Shown: positions 16,803 to 25,845, numbered from the stretch's first letter. The stretch: 64,000 nt of DNA from Neobacillus sp. FSL H8-0543 (GCF_038592905.1 NZ_CP151943.1:282001-346000), one strand, 5' to 3'. Numbers and translations: made by a program. The notes: generated by a model from the letters alone, not told the origin.

Positions 16803-17752
16803 TCCTTTACAATTTTATCTAATTCTCTTACTTCAATTGGTATCAACTTACGCTCAAGTCTTTCTCTATTTTTTTCATACTGTGCAGGCAGCATCAATTT
16901 TTTTCCCATTGTCGCCGCGGATTCATCATGAGCGAAACCAGGAGGATCTGTTGCAATTTCAAATAAAATTTCTCCATGTTCTCTAAAATAAATGGCATTA
17001 AAATAATTTCTATCTTGAACAGGTGTTACACCATAACCATTTGCACCAACATATTTCTGCCAATCTAATTGATCATTGTCATCCACTGCTCTCCAAGCAA
17101 TGTGATGAACGGTTCCAACACCCATCGAACCTCTTCCAGATGCTGTTACTTTTAAATCAATAACATTACCAATGTCAGCTGAAGAACGGAAACGAATAAA
17201 ATCTCCCTCTTTACCGACGAGATCTAGTCCCATAACATGCTCTAACAATTCTGCAGTTTTTTTTGGCTGCGTAGAATATAGCGTTGCACCTCCGAAGCCC
17301 TTGATCGCTACATCTGGATTTACTTCTCCAAAGGTCCAGGAATTCGCTTCCCCTTCTTCTCGTTCAACAATTTCGATATGAAGACCATGAGGATCATCGA
17401 ACGTTAAATACTGCTCATTAAAACGGTCCACTTTAGAAAAAGGAATAGTAAACTTTTCAAGTCTTTTTTCCCAGAAAGCGAAAGCTCCTTTTGGAACAAC
17501 ATAAGAGGTTACTCCAACTTGACCACCTCCAATTTTCCCCTGATAGGCATTTGCCCAAGGGAAAAATGTAATGATTGTTCCTGGTTTTCCTCCTTCATTC
17601 CCAAAATACAAATGATACGTGCCCGGATCATCAAAATTCACTGTTTGTTTTACTAAACGTAAGCCTAATACTCCTGCATAGAAGTCGACATTCTCCTGTG
17701 GATGTCCCACAATTGCCGTAATATGATGGATACCCATTGTTTTTTTACTCAT
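16799..17752 (-). CDS. Ring-cleaving dioxygenase, second MhqO/MhqA-type paralogue
   Basis: This 317-residue two-module glyoxalase-fold protein is clearly related to the one at 13812-14795. It shows HHITAIVG at residues 8-15, VHHIAWR in the second module and ILFEIATDPPGF near the C-terminus, which hold the metal ligands of extradiol dioxygenases. It is the first gene of an operon with the flavin reductase. Perfect and near-perfect MhqR-type palindromes lie upstream. The exact aromatic substrate is unknown; hydroquinones are the likely class. Confidence 0.9.
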   Translation of the reverse strand: MSKKTMGIHHITAIVGHPQENVDFYAGVLGLRLVKQTVNFDDPGTYHLYFGNEGGKPGTIITFFPWANAYQGKIGGGQVGVTSYVVPKGAFAFWEKRLEKFTIPFSKVDRFNEQYLTFDDPHGLHIEIVEREEGEANSWTFGEVNPDVAIKGFGGATLYSTQPKKTAELLEHVMGLDLVGKEGDFIRFRSSADIGNVIDLKVTASGRGSMGVGTVHHIAWRAVDDNDQLDWQKYVGANGYGVTPVQDRNYFNAIYFREHGEILFEIATDPPGFAHDESAATMGKKLMLPAQYEKNRERLERKLIPIEVRELDKIVKE

Positions 17753-17840
17753 TAATTACACTCCCTATCTTGGATAAATTCGCAGAAAAGTTTGGTACCT
17801 TATTTTGACCTTAACTGTTAAGATAAATCCCTTTTTCTAA

Positions 17841-17858
17841 TATCTCGAATTCGAGATA
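17841..17858. promoter_or_regulatory. Perfect MhqR-type operator
   Basis: TATCTCGAATTCGAGATA is a perfect palindrome (AA/TT extend it by two bases on each side) and equals the operator described for MhqR in B. subtilis. It lies ~90 bp upstream of the second dioxygenase gene. Confidence 0.88.
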
Positions 17859-17947
17859 TTTGACCAAAAAAATTAAGATCACTTTCTTACTTTATCCTTT
17901 TATGAATTTCATGGAATAATATTAAATTCAACTATCTCAAATTCAGT

Positions 17948-17965
17948 TATCTTGAATACAAGATA
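17948..17965. promoter_or_regulatory. MhqR-like tandem site
   Basis: TATCTTGAATACAAGATA is an inverted repeat; a half site TATCTCAAATTCA directly precedes it at 17933. It sits between the dioxygenase operon and ddh and could serve either divergent promoter. Confidence 0.65.
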
Positions 17966-18040
17966 ATTATATTACTTTAATCATATTTTGTCAACATGCA
18001 TTTTTTGAAAACCGCTTTCTAAAAAATAACTCCTACATTA

Positions 18041-18070
18041 TTTACAGATAATATTTATTTCACTTATAAT
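18041..18070 (+). promoter_or_regulatory. Probable promoter of ddh
   Basis: TTTACA (18041-18046) and TATAAT (18065-18070) are spaced by 18 bp. The resulting 5' leader to the TTG start is about 95 bases. Confidence 0.6.
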
Positions 18071-18172
18071 AAAGGAATTTATTGGAGGAATTCTATCAGA
18101 GTTTCTGGTATCATAGTGAAAGACCAGATTCATTTCTAATAAAATTTTTATAATGAAAAAGGAGATAGGTAT

Positions 18173-19159
18173 TTGAATAAGAAGATTAAACTAGGCATCG
18201 TTGGCTATGGTAATTTGGGGAAAGGTGCAATTGAAGCGATTAAACAAACCGAGGACATGGAGTTAGTCGCAGTATTTACTAGAAGAGATCCGAAAGACTT
18301 AATTCTTGATGAACCAAATGTAAAAACGGTACATATTTCAAATGCAGCTGACTACAAAGGTGAAATTGATGTCATGTTACTTTGCGGCGGATCTGCTACT
18401 GATTTACCTGAACAAACTCCATACTTTGCAACCATGTTCAACACGGTAGATAGTTTTGATACACACGCAAAAATTCCTGAGTTTTATCAGTCTGTAAATG
18501 AAGTTGCAACAAAAAATAATACGACAGCGATTATTTCAGTAGGATGGGATCCAGGCTTATTCTCCATCAACCGTGTGATGGCAGATGCGATTTTACCGAA
18601 TGGTGAGAACTATACGTTCTGGGGTAAAGGACTTAGCCAAGGGCACTCGGATGCAGTAAGAAGAGTCAAAGGTGTTAAAAATGGTGTACAATATACCATT
18701 CCATCAGAAAACGCAATGGACAAAGTTCGTAGCGGTTCAAATCCTGAACTAACAACGGCAGAAAAACACAACCGAGTTTGCTATATCGTTGCTGAAGAAG
18801 GCGCAGATAAAGCTGAGATCGAAAAAGAAATCAAAACAATGCCGAACTACTTCGCAGACTATAATACAGAAGTGAATTTTATTTCAGAAGAAGAATTAAC
18901 ACGCGACCACAGCAAAGCACCACATGGCGGATTTGTTATCCGCGGTGGAAATACGGGAGCTGGCAACAAGCAAATTTACGAATTCTCACTTAAACTAGAC
19001 AGTAATCCTGAATTTACAGCAAGCGTATTAGTAGCTTATGCGAGAGCCGCATATCGATTAAATAATGAAAAACAATTTGGTGCAAAAACAGTTTATGATG
19101 TTGCACCTGGTTATATTTCCCATCGATCAGCAGAGGAATTGAGAAGAGATTTTCTATAA
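18173..19159 (+). CDS. ddh: meso-Diaminopimelate D-dehydrogenase
   Basis: This 328-residue NADPH-dependent enzyme makes meso-diaminopimelate in one step from tetrahydrodipicolinate, feeding lysine and peptidoglycan synthesis. The Rossmann motif GIVGYGNLGKGA begins at residue 8, and the substrate-domain strings CGGSATDLPEQTP and GWDPGLFSINRV are characteristic. The start is TTG with AAGGAG eight bases upstream. It stands alone on the plus strand between a promoter and a strong terminator. Only some bacilli carry ddh beside the acetylase or succinylase route. Confidence 0.95.
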   Translation: MNKKIKLGIVGYGNLGKGAIEAIKQTEDMELVAVFTRRDPKDLILDEPNVKTVHISNAADYKGEIDVMLLCGGSATDLPEQTPYFATMFNTVDSFDTHAKIPEFYQSVNEVATKNNTTAIISVGWDPGLFSINRVMADAILPNGENYTFWGKGLSQGHSDAVRRVKGVKNGVQYTIPSENAMDKVRSGSNPELTTAEKHNRVCYIVAEEGADKAEIEKEIKTMPNYFADYNTEVNFISEEELTRDHSKAPHGGFVIRGGNTGAGNKQIYEFSLKLDSNPEFTASVLVAYARAAYRLNNEKQFGAKTVYDVAPGYISHRSAEELRRDFL

Positions 19160-19173
19160 GATATAAAAGCAGA

Positions 19174-19205
19174 ACAACCCCCTTTTTGATAAAGGGGGTT
19201 GTATT
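19174..19205 (+). terminator. Terminator of ddh, possibly bidirectional
   Basis: ACAACCCCCTTT pairs perfectly with AAAGGGGGTTGT around TTGAT, giving a 12-bp stem followed by an AT-rich tail. It lies between the convergent ddh and symporter genes. Confidence 0.88.
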
Positions 19206-19257
19206 ATTATTTTGCCATCATATTTTTATTAAAAGGAATATTCATTTCACTAAGTTT

Positions 19258-20520
19258 TTATGAAGCCTTTTTAATGTTATCAACTTCAATCGGAGGGTTA
19301 AATTGACCTTCCCATTTAGCGACTACAATTGCTGCTAATGAGTTTCCTACCACGTTAACAGCAGTACGTCCCATATCTAGAATACGGTCAATACCAGCAA
19401 TAAAGGCTAATCCTTCAGCAGGTAAACCCATTGTACTAAATGTAGCTAATAGAACCACAAATGATACACCAGGTACTCCCGCCATACCTTTCGATGTTAC
19501 CATTAACACTAACATTAGTGTAATTTGTTGGATAATGCTCAATTCAATCCCATACATTTGGGCAACAAATAAGGATGCTATTGCTTGGTATAAAACAGAA
19601 CCATCCAAATTAAAGGAGTAACCTGTTGGAATAACGAAAGTCGCAATGTGTTTTGGACTTCCTGCTTGCTCCATTTTGTCCATAATTTTCGGAAGTACGG
19701 TTTCCGAGCTTGCTGTTGAAAAAGCCAAGATTAACTCTTCTTTGATCATCTTCAATAATTTAAAGACACTGAACCCAACGATTTTGCCCATCAAACCCAA
19801 AACTACAATGACAAAGAAAATCATGGTTCCATAAACCGTAAGGGCTAACTTGCCTAATGGAAGAAGTGATTCAAAACCATATTTTGAAATGGTTACACCA
19901 ATTAATGCAAACACACCGATTGGAGCATATTTCATGATTAAGTTTGTAACATAAAACATGGCATTTGCCACACCTTCAAAGAATCGTAAAACCGGTTTTC
20001 CTTTTTCTCCAATGGCTGCAATTCCAAGACCAAACACGACTGCAAAGAAAATAATCGCTAGCATATCGCCTTCAACCATTGAATTAATCGGATTTGTTGG
20101 AACAATATGAAGAAGCGTATCAGTAATTGATTTTCCTTCTTGTTGTTCTGAGGTTTCAACATAGCCAGAAATATCACTTTTCTCGAGCGTCTCCATATTT
20201 AGTCCCGCACCAGGCTGAAATATATTAGCAGATATCAGTCCAACAGCTATTGCGATAAATGTCATTCCTATAAAATAAGTAAGTGATTTAGCACCTAGCT
20301 TACCAACAGATTTCAAATCGCCAACACCAGCTATAGCAACGATAATACTAGAAAGAACAATTGGCACGACAATCATTTTAATTAATCGTATAAAAAGATC
20401 ACCAAATGGCTGTAATACACTCTGTGCCGTTTCACTTCCATAGAAGATCCCACCGACAATAATACCTAATATAAGACCGATAAAAATTTGACTTGCTAAA
20501 CTAGATTTGATTTTTTTCAT
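19258..20520 (-). CDS. gltP: Glutamate/aspartate (dicarboxylate):cation symporter
   Basis: This 420-residue polytopic membrane protein belongs to the DAACS family that takes up glutamate, aspartate or C4-dicarboxylates with protons or sodium. The serine-rich hairpin SSETVLPK, the NLDGSVLY motif and the C-terminal DRILDMGRTAVNVVGN motif are present. AAGGTGGGG precedes the ATG. A ydaO-type riboswitch precedes it, which suggests that expression falls when c-di-AMP is high. GltP versus GltT versus DctP cannot be separated by eye. Confidence 0.92.
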   Translation of the reverse strand: MKKIKSSLASQIFIGLILGIIVGGIFYGSETAQSVLQPFGDLFIRLIKMIVVPIVLSSIIVAIAGVGDLKSVGKLGAKSLTYFIGMTFIAIAVGLISANIFQPGAGLNMETLEKSDISGYVETSEQQEGKSITDTLLHIVPTNPINSMVEGDMLAIIFFAVVFGLGIAAIGEKGKPVLRFFEGVANAMFYVTNLIMKYAPIGVFALIGVTISKYGFESLLPLGKLALTVYGTMIFFVIVVLGLMGKIVGFSVFKLLKMIKEELILAFSTASSETVLPKIMDKMEQAGSPKHIATFVIPTGYSFNLDGSVLYQAIASLFVAQMYGIELSIIQQITLMLVLMVTSKGMAGVPGVSFVVLLATFSTMGLPAEGLAFIAGIDRILDMGRTAVNVVGNSLAAIVVAKWEGQFNPPIEVDNIKKAS

Positions 20521-20599
20521 TAATTACCCCACCTTCTTGCTGATTTTGTATAGCCGAATTACTCAGGTAAGGGAAACAAATAGATACGATATGGAGCAC

Positions 20600-20618
20600 A
20601 AAAAAACGGCGAGAGCCG
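20600..20618 (-). terminator. Short terminator-like hairpin behind the riboswitch
   Basis: On the minus strand CGGCTCTCGCCG (four-pair stem, TCTC loop) is followed by seven T residues. It lies between the aptamer and the symporter start and probably is the expression platform, though the stem is short and may be longer in the folded RNA. Confidence 0.5.
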
Positions 20619-20649
20619 AATTACTATTCTATCATACTGTTTCCACTCA

Positions 20650-20783
20650 ATTGCTTACGAGGTTAGCTTTCAGGTTAGGACTATGGGAAACAATGAGCCC
20701 CTTCTTTTTAAGAATTCACCAATAGCGGATAATTCCGCATACACAATTTGGGTCCCCCGCTCTTAATATAAGATTAAGCAAAT
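20650..20783 (-). ncRNA. ydaO-yuaA (c-di-AMP) riboswitch
   Basis: Read on the minus strand, the leader of the symporter gene carries the conserved parts of the ydaO riboswitch in order: a P1 arm ATTTGC (20778-20783), the purine-rich GCGGGGGACCC, GGTGAATTC, a GGGGCTCATTGTTTCCC stem-loop, then GCTAACCTCGTAAGC and the closing GCAAT (20650-20654). In this class c-di-AMP binding turns expression off. Linking it to a glutamate/aspartate transporter fits the role of c-di-AMP in osmolyte and amino-acid balance. Confidence 0.8.
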
Positions 20784-20796
20784 ATGCACTAAGTAA

Positions 20797-20826
20797 ATTT
20801 TATCATTAAAATACTATTTACGTTAA
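20797..20826 (-). promoter_or_regulatory. Possible promoter of the riboswitch-gltP transcript
   Basis: On the minus strand TTAACG (20821-20826) and TAAAAT (20797-20802) are 18 bp apart, which starts the RNA just before the aptamer. The -35 is weak. Confidence 0.4.
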
Positions 20827-21069
20827 AAAATTGTTATTTCCGAATACTTTTAAAAATAGATATAAAGATATCCTTACCCAAATCAAAATAATTATCATAT
20901 AACTGCTTATTGCTATTCGATCCGTTCTCGATGGTCCATTCTTCTACCACTTAAGAACCCGTTAGTAAAGGAAACTTTCCTTCCATAGCTGGATTGATTT
21001 TTTTATTCAACCCTCTTTCCTTTTTAACTCCGCCTTTCCAATGATAGGACCTGCTCACATAGAACTCAT

Positions 21070-22312
21070 GTGATTAATGGAGCACATATTATTCTAAAAT
21101 TAAGAGTTCATTGATACAATTAGGAAACAATCGTTTTATAGCAATAGGTAATGATTTAGACAACGCTGATGAAGTGATTGATTTAGAAGGCCGTTTGGTA
21201 TTGCCACCATATGTTGACCCTCATTTACACTTAGATTTTATCTTTTCAGGTCTAGGCGAAGGAAATGCAAATGTTTCAGGTCATTATTCGAAGGTATCCA
21301 GCGTTGGAGTAATAATAAGAAATCCTTGACGGAAGAATTAGTACGGGAGCGTGCGATTAAAGGAATTCAAAAAGAAGTGAGTAAAGGTGTTCAATTTATT
21401 CGCACACATGTAGACATTACGGACCCTAATCTCATTGGGATGAAAGCTTTAATAAAACTGCGGGAAGAATTGAAAGATATCGTTACTTTACAACTAGTGG
21501 CCTTTCCTCAAGAAGGATTCTTCAGGTATAAAGGTGCTGAACAGTTAATGGAGGAAGCACTTAAAATGGGGGCTGACGTAGCAGGAGGAATCCCTCACTT
21601 TGAAATCTCTTATGAACATGGTGTTGAATCATTAAAACGTATTGTTGACATGGCAATAAAATATAATGTAATGATTGATATTCACTGTGATGAGAACGAT
21701 GATCCAAATAGTCGATTTTTGGAAGTGCTAAACGCTCTTGTGATGGAAAAAGACTATGGGAAAAACACAACAGCAAGCCATACATGCAGCTTTGGATCAG
21801 TAGAAAACAGTTATGCGAATAAAATGTTAGGTTTATTTAAAGAATCACAAATTAACTTTATTTCGTGTCCCACTGAAAACGCACATTTACAAGGACGAGG
21901 CGACAGTTATCCGAAACGCCGTGGCTTAACCCGAGTTAAAGAGTTATTACATAATGGTAATAATGTCGCATTTGCCCAAGATTCCATTGCAGATTACTGG
22001 TATCCATTAGGGAATGGAAATATGATGAACATTTTAGACAATGGGATTCATTTAGCACATTTTACACACATTGATGAAATCAATAAGGCGTTCGACCTAA
22101 TCACATACAACGGTGCAAACATTATGCGAGTGAACGACGAGTTTGGCATCGAAATAGGAAAACCAGCTAACTTAATCATCTTAGATGCAAAAGATGCATA
22201 TGAAGCAATTCGTGAGCGTGCAGAAGTACTTGCATCCATTCGTAATGGAGAATATCTGTTTAAACGTGAACCAAGAAAAAATGAAATAGATATTGATTTC
22301 CTAAAACAATAA
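21070..22312 (+). pseudogene. codA: Cytosine deaminase, frameshifted
   Basis: The two frames together encode a CodA-like amidohydrolase that would deaminate cytosine to uracil. Metal-site motifs remain: DPHLHLD in the first part, and HCDEND, HTCSFGS and AQDSIADYWYPLG in the second. A base is missing at 21281/21282: the first frame runs off to a stop at 21327-21329, while LFEGIQRWSNNKKSLTEEL continues in the next frame. A second break near 21107 is likely, because INGAHIILKLRVH reads in another frame from a GTG at 21070. The downstream part from 21326 is 328 codons and intact. Confidence 0.85.
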
Positions 22313-22343
22313 TCAAGTTCTGTATATTATCACTAAAGCATTT

Positions 22344-22375
22344 CCCCTCCAACACTAGTGTTGAGGGGGTTTTTC
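22344..22375 (+). terminator. Terminator after the cytosine deaminase pseudogene
   Basis: CCCCTCCAACACTAGTGTTGAGGGGG forms a strong stem with a TTTTT tail. It lies between convergent genes. Confidence 0.85.
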
Positions 22376-22433
22376 CATGAGGCAGTTCCAAAAGGTAGTT
22401 TGTTCATATCTTTTCGTAGCAGCCACTTCTCCA

Positions 22434-24365
22434 TTACACACGCGATCTCCCAAGTTCATTTTGCAGAAATTGGATTTCCTTCTGTATACTTGGATAGCCC
22501 TCTATTTCTGGAATTACTCCCTGCTTTGGCGAAATATTCCGTGTTGCAGCATTTGCCATTGTTTCAAATGCAAATAAAATTTGCGCTAATTTTTCTTCGG
22601 AAAGTATTGGCCTATTGTATTCCCTTGAACAATTTTCTAATAAATATCCTAGATGCTCCGTTGTAAATAAGACTGGCCAGTAATATTCTAACGCTTTACG
22701 ATTAGCCGGAATCTCACCAGAGGCAGTGTTATACACAGTTCGTATATTACTTAGATTTGTCCTCATTTTAATTCTTTCTCTACTCCTTCTTGCATTAAAT
22801 CCTTCTCCCTGATCTGAAAAAAGCACCATTAGAAACTGTGCTTGACTGCGAAGTGTTTTGCTCAGTAAGTGTGGAATTCTGCTGGAAGCAGATTTTCTTC
22901 CTACGATATAAACCCCTAATAATCCAATCGCACTACCGATTACAATGTCAATAAATCTCGCCTGAGCAAAATAAGAAAAACTAAACACATCTTGGCTTGT
23001 ACTTTCAGCCATTAACAGTGCATTGGGTGTAAAGAAAAGTGCTGCTAATCCATAATTTTTCACTATAAACAATTCGGTAATAAATGTTAATACTAAAATA
23101 AACACCGTAATCACAAAACCAGATGGATGGAAGGATAGAATGAACCCGGCTATTACTATTCCAATTATCGTACCTAAAAACCGTTGAATCGCACGATGAA
23201 ATGTCGCTACAATCGTTGCACCCGACATCACCGCTACACAAGATAACGGCACCCAATAGGAACGAGCAAATTCAAATTGATAGGCAATAATCGCTGCAAT
23301 GACCGTTATCACTCCAATGCGTATTGACGAAATAAACACGATGGAATTTTTATCAAACGCCCCTATAAAAATAGTTTTTAGTGAGGCTTTATCAAATTGA
23401 ATCGATTTTTTTATTTTACTAATTGGTTCATTAAAAATTGCATCTGCATTATAGATGGTAGAGAACAGATGACTTACCTGCATTTCCATCTCTTCCGGCT
23501 GTAATATAATTGTCTTTTCTCGCTTATCACGCTTGTTCAAAGAATTTGCTAGCATTCGAGTAGATTTCCCTAATTCTTTAGGTAATGTAGCATCTGCATT
23601 TGAAAAGTTTTCCACAACCGTAATAAACAACTCATTTGCATACATATTTAATAAATATAATCGATTGAACATGTCCGTTGTTCGCCATGGAATATAACTC
23701 GCTGAAAGAGTCTCTTCGGATTCATTTAAAACCTCCATCACTTTATGCTTGGCTTCAGTGAATCTATTTGTTCCAACAGAATCCAGAAGTTGCGCTAATT
23801 GCAAATAAACCCTAGTTACAACACCAGTTTCTGGACCATGTGGATTAAAAAACCACCCTATCATGGAAATAATCCACGATAAACTACCACTTAGAAATAC
23901 TAATCCTGCTCTTAAAAATGCTTCATCGGGATTTATCGGCATTCCTGTTGACATAGCAAAAACTAATACAAAAAAGATTGCAGAGGGACCGGTTATTTTT
24001 AAGGCGCCGAAAACAAAAATTGCTACTGCTACAATGATTCCCATCAGAATTGCAACTGCCAGCGGATAAGGTGCACTAATAGTTCCCAAATACGTAACAA
24101 TGGTCAAACCAAGAACTACCGAAAATATTTTCTTTGCTCGCTGCGCATATGGGATATTAAAAACATATAAATAGGTAAAGCCACCCAAGCCCGCAATTAA
24201 ACCATATTGTAAATGGCCAAAGGCTAATCCTATCATAACCGGCAAGGCAGCCGCTAACCCCGCACTAAATGCTTTTAACCAAGGAAATGGTTTCTTATTT
24301 ACTTGTAGTGCTTGCATAATAATAGATGGGGCTATCACGTTTGATCGTTGTTTGTCATTCATCAT
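22434..24365 (-). CDS. FUSC-family membrane protein
   Basis: This 643-residue protein has the FUSC/aromatic-acid-exporter architecture: an N-terminal block of membrane helices (about residues 25-175), a soluble helical region (about 180-345) and a second membrane block (about 350-490), then a cytosolic tail. Family members such as AaeB and YccS export aromatic acids or maintain the envelope. The conserved stretch YWVPLSCVAVMSGATIVATF marks the second block. It is monocistronic. The transported substrate is unknown. Confidence 0.88.
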   Translation of the reverse strand: MMNDKQRSNVIAPSIIMQALQVNKKPFPWLKAFSAGLAAALPVMIGLAFGHLQYGLIAGLGGFTYLYVFNIPYAQRAKKIFSVVLGLTIVTYLGTISAPYPLAVAILMGIIVAVAIFVFGALKITGPSAIFFVLVFAMSTGMPINPDEAFLRAGLVFLSGSLSWIISMIGWFFNPHGPETGVVTRVYLQLAQLLDSVGTNRFTEAKHKVMEVLNESEETLSASYIPWRTTDMFNRLYLLNMYANELFITVVENFSNADATLPKELGKSTRMLANSLNKRDKREKTIILQPEEMEMQVSHLFSTIYNADAIFNEPISKIKKSIQFDKASLKTIFIGAFDKNSIVFISSIRIGVITVIAAIIAYQFEFARSYWVPLSCVAVMSGATIVATFHRAIQRFLGTIIGIVIAGFILSFHPSGFVITVFILVLTFITELFIVKNYGLAALFFTPNALLMAESTSQDVFSFSYFAQARFIDIVIGSAIGLLGVYIVGRKSASSRIPHLLSKTLRSQAQFLMVLFSDQGEGFNARRSRERIKMRTNLSNIRTVYNTASGEIPANRKALEYYWPVLFTTEHLGYLLENCSREYNRPILSEEKLAQILFAFETMANAATRNISPKQGVIPEIEGYPSIQKEIQFLQNELGRSRV

Positions 24366-24457
24366 AATCCTTCTTTACTATTATTTTCTCTGTTATTATC
24401 TATAGTTTACCTATAAATTATGAACAATTTGTAAATTGGACCAATTAATTAATTCTA

Positions 24458-24744
24458 TCATGGATTTTCTATTTTAAAGGAATAGCCTCTTCTCGCTATC
24501 ATGCAAGCGGCCGCCGAATGGGAGCTTAATCCATATGGCGCCATAAATTTCATTTGCCCGATTTGGCTGGTATAGGCTGGTTTTACCTGCTTTATTCTTA
24601 CACCTAATTTTTTCGCTTTTGGCCTCGATTAATTGATGGAAGCTCGAATAAGCAAACCCAGAAAGCATTCTGGCATAGGCCAATCATGACATCCTTTTGT
24701 ACCAAAACGGCGTATTCGAGGATCTCCTTTATGGCATCACTCAT
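24458..24744 (-). pseudogene. TnpB-like (IS200/IS605-type) transposase remnant
   Basis: Three frames carry consecutive pieces of a TnpB-related protein: DAIKEILEYAVLVQKDVMI, then ARMLSGFAYSSFHQLIEAKS, then VKPAYTSQIGQMKFMAPYGL and AAACMIARRGYSF before TGA at 24458-24460. The zinc-finger-adjacent PAYTSQ motif is typical. Frameshifts and an internal deletion make it inactive, and the N-terminal part is gone. It abuts the SDR remnant at ~24750, marking an old insertion or deletion scar. Confidence 0.7.
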
Positions 24745-24761
24745 AGTGACCATATGTTGAA

Positions 24762-25124
24762 CAATTTGAAGTCAACTGTCTTCCTATACAAGGGGACCTG
24801 CGAAATCCATCAACCTCAGAACTGGCGGTAACTCGTACGATTGAAAAATATGGACGTTTAGATATAGTAGTAAATAATGCTGCCGTACAGCCATACACAA
24901 ACGATATTATGGATGTATCAAACGAACAACTCGAAGACACGTTCCGAACCAATGTATTTCCACATTTTTATATGACAAAAGCCGCTCTTCCTCATTTGAA
25001 AAAAGGCAGTACAATTATCAACACTGCCTCGAGAGTTGCTTACGAAGGAGACAAAAACGTCAGATTATTCTGCTTCAAAAAGTGCCATAGCTACCTTCAT
25101 CTTCTTGTTTGTACCACCCTTCCA
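24762..25124 (+). pseudogene. Short-chain dehydrogenase remnant
   Basis: A plus-strand frame encodes the middle of an SDR oxidoreductase: VNCLPIQGDLRNP, KYGRLDIVVNNAAVQPY (the NNA motif) and KGSTIINTASRVAYEG (catalytic Ser region). The catalytic YSASK segment follows only after a frameshift near 25058 (DYSASKSAIATF in the next frame). The N-terminal cofactor glycine motif and the C-terminal third are missing. It ends next to the tRNA cluster. Confidence 0.8.
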
Positions 25125-25223
25125 CTATATGTAAATATGCAATAGTCATTTTTTGGAGTAATGAAAGGTTAGCACATGAATATATGTACATGATATTTTT
25201 GAAAATATGGTATTGAAGATAAT

Positions 25224-25257
25224 AAAAAAACGCTCCTTACAAATTGTAAGAAACGTT
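25224..25257 (-). terminator. Terminator of the tRNA operon
   Basis: On the minus strand AACGTTTCTTAC and GTAAGGAGCGTT pair (with wobbles) and are followed by seven T residues, directly downstream of the last tRNA. Confidence 0.85.
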
Positions 25258-25288
25258 GATTTCATCGCATTGGCAAGCGATAATATGA

Positions 25289-25370
25289 TACCGGTGGTCG
25301 GGGTCGAACCGACACTCCTCACGGAACACGATTTTGAGTCGTGCGCGTCTGCCAATTCCGCCACACCGGC
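25289..25370 (-). tRNA. tRNA-Leu(CAA)
   Basis: Cloverleaf with acceptor GCCGGTG, a long variable arm and anticodon loop CTCAAAA. The 3' CCA is not encoded. It is the last gene of the nine-tRNA operon. Confidence 0.93.
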
Positions 25371-25376
25371 AAATAA

Positions 25377-25450
25377 TGGCAGGGGTAGTAGGAATTGAAC
25401 CCACACCAAAGGTTTTGGAGACCTTCGTTCTACCTTTAAACTATACCCCT
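25377..25450 (-). tRNA. tRNA-Trp(CCA)
   Basis: Acceptor AGGGGTA/TACCCCT, anticodon loop CTCCAAA, discriminator G and encoded CCA. Confidence 0.95.
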
Positions 25451-25517
25451 ATATTGGAAAGTTATTTTCACTATCGCGAAAAAAAATTGGTTATTTATAC
25501 TATCGTAAAAATAACTT

Positions 25518-25602
25518 TGGTGGAGGGGGACGGATTCGAACCGCCGAACCCGGAGGGAGCGGATTTACAGTCCGCCGCGTTTAGCCACTTCGCTACCCCT
25601 CC
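25518..25602 (-). tRNA. tRNA-Tyr(GTA)
   Basis: Acceptor GGAGGGG/CCCCTCC, long variable arm, anticodon loop CTGTAAA, encoded CCA. Confidence 0.95.
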
Positions 25603-25634
25603 ACATATATTAAGTTAGATGATAAAAGTAAAAA

Positions 25635-25727
25635 TGGAGGAGGAAGAGGGATTCGAACCCCCGCGCGGTATGACCCGCCTGTCGGTTTTCAAGACCGATC
25701 CCTTCAGCCAGACTTGGGTATTCCTCC
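25635..25727 (-). tRNA. tRNA-Ser(TGA)
   Basis: Acceptor GGAGGAA/TTCCTCC, long variable arm and anticodon loop CTTGAAA. The base before the encoded CCA is T, whereas bacterial serine tRNAs normally have G73. Confidence 0.93.
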
Positions 25728-25768
25728 AAATAAAACATTATTGTTATTATTTTGCTTCACAAAAAACT

Positions 25769-25845
25769 TGGTAGCGGCGGAGGGAGTCGAACCCCCGACC
25801 TTTCGGGTATGAACCGAACGCTCTAGCCAGCTGAGCTACACCGCC
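25769..25845 (-). tRNA. Elongator tRNA-Met(CAT)
   Basis: Anticodon loop TTCATAC with a GGCGGTG acceptor, encoded CCA; the acceptor pairing of base 1 excludes the initiator type. Confidence 0.92.

Noticed and set aside
13812..17752. The two dioxygenase genes as a recent tandem duplication
   Set aside because: They share motifs but differ strongly along their length and are separated by other genes, so the duplication is old.
20881..21069. Purine-type riboswitch in front of the cytosine deaminase pseudogene
   Set aside because: The conserved TATA-loop and three-way junction sequences of purine riboswitches are not found.
24909..25145. Short intact gene encoding an SDR-like protein
   Set aside because: Coding similarity extends upstream of the ATG and continues in another frame afterwards, and the cofactor motif is missing, so it is a pseudogene.
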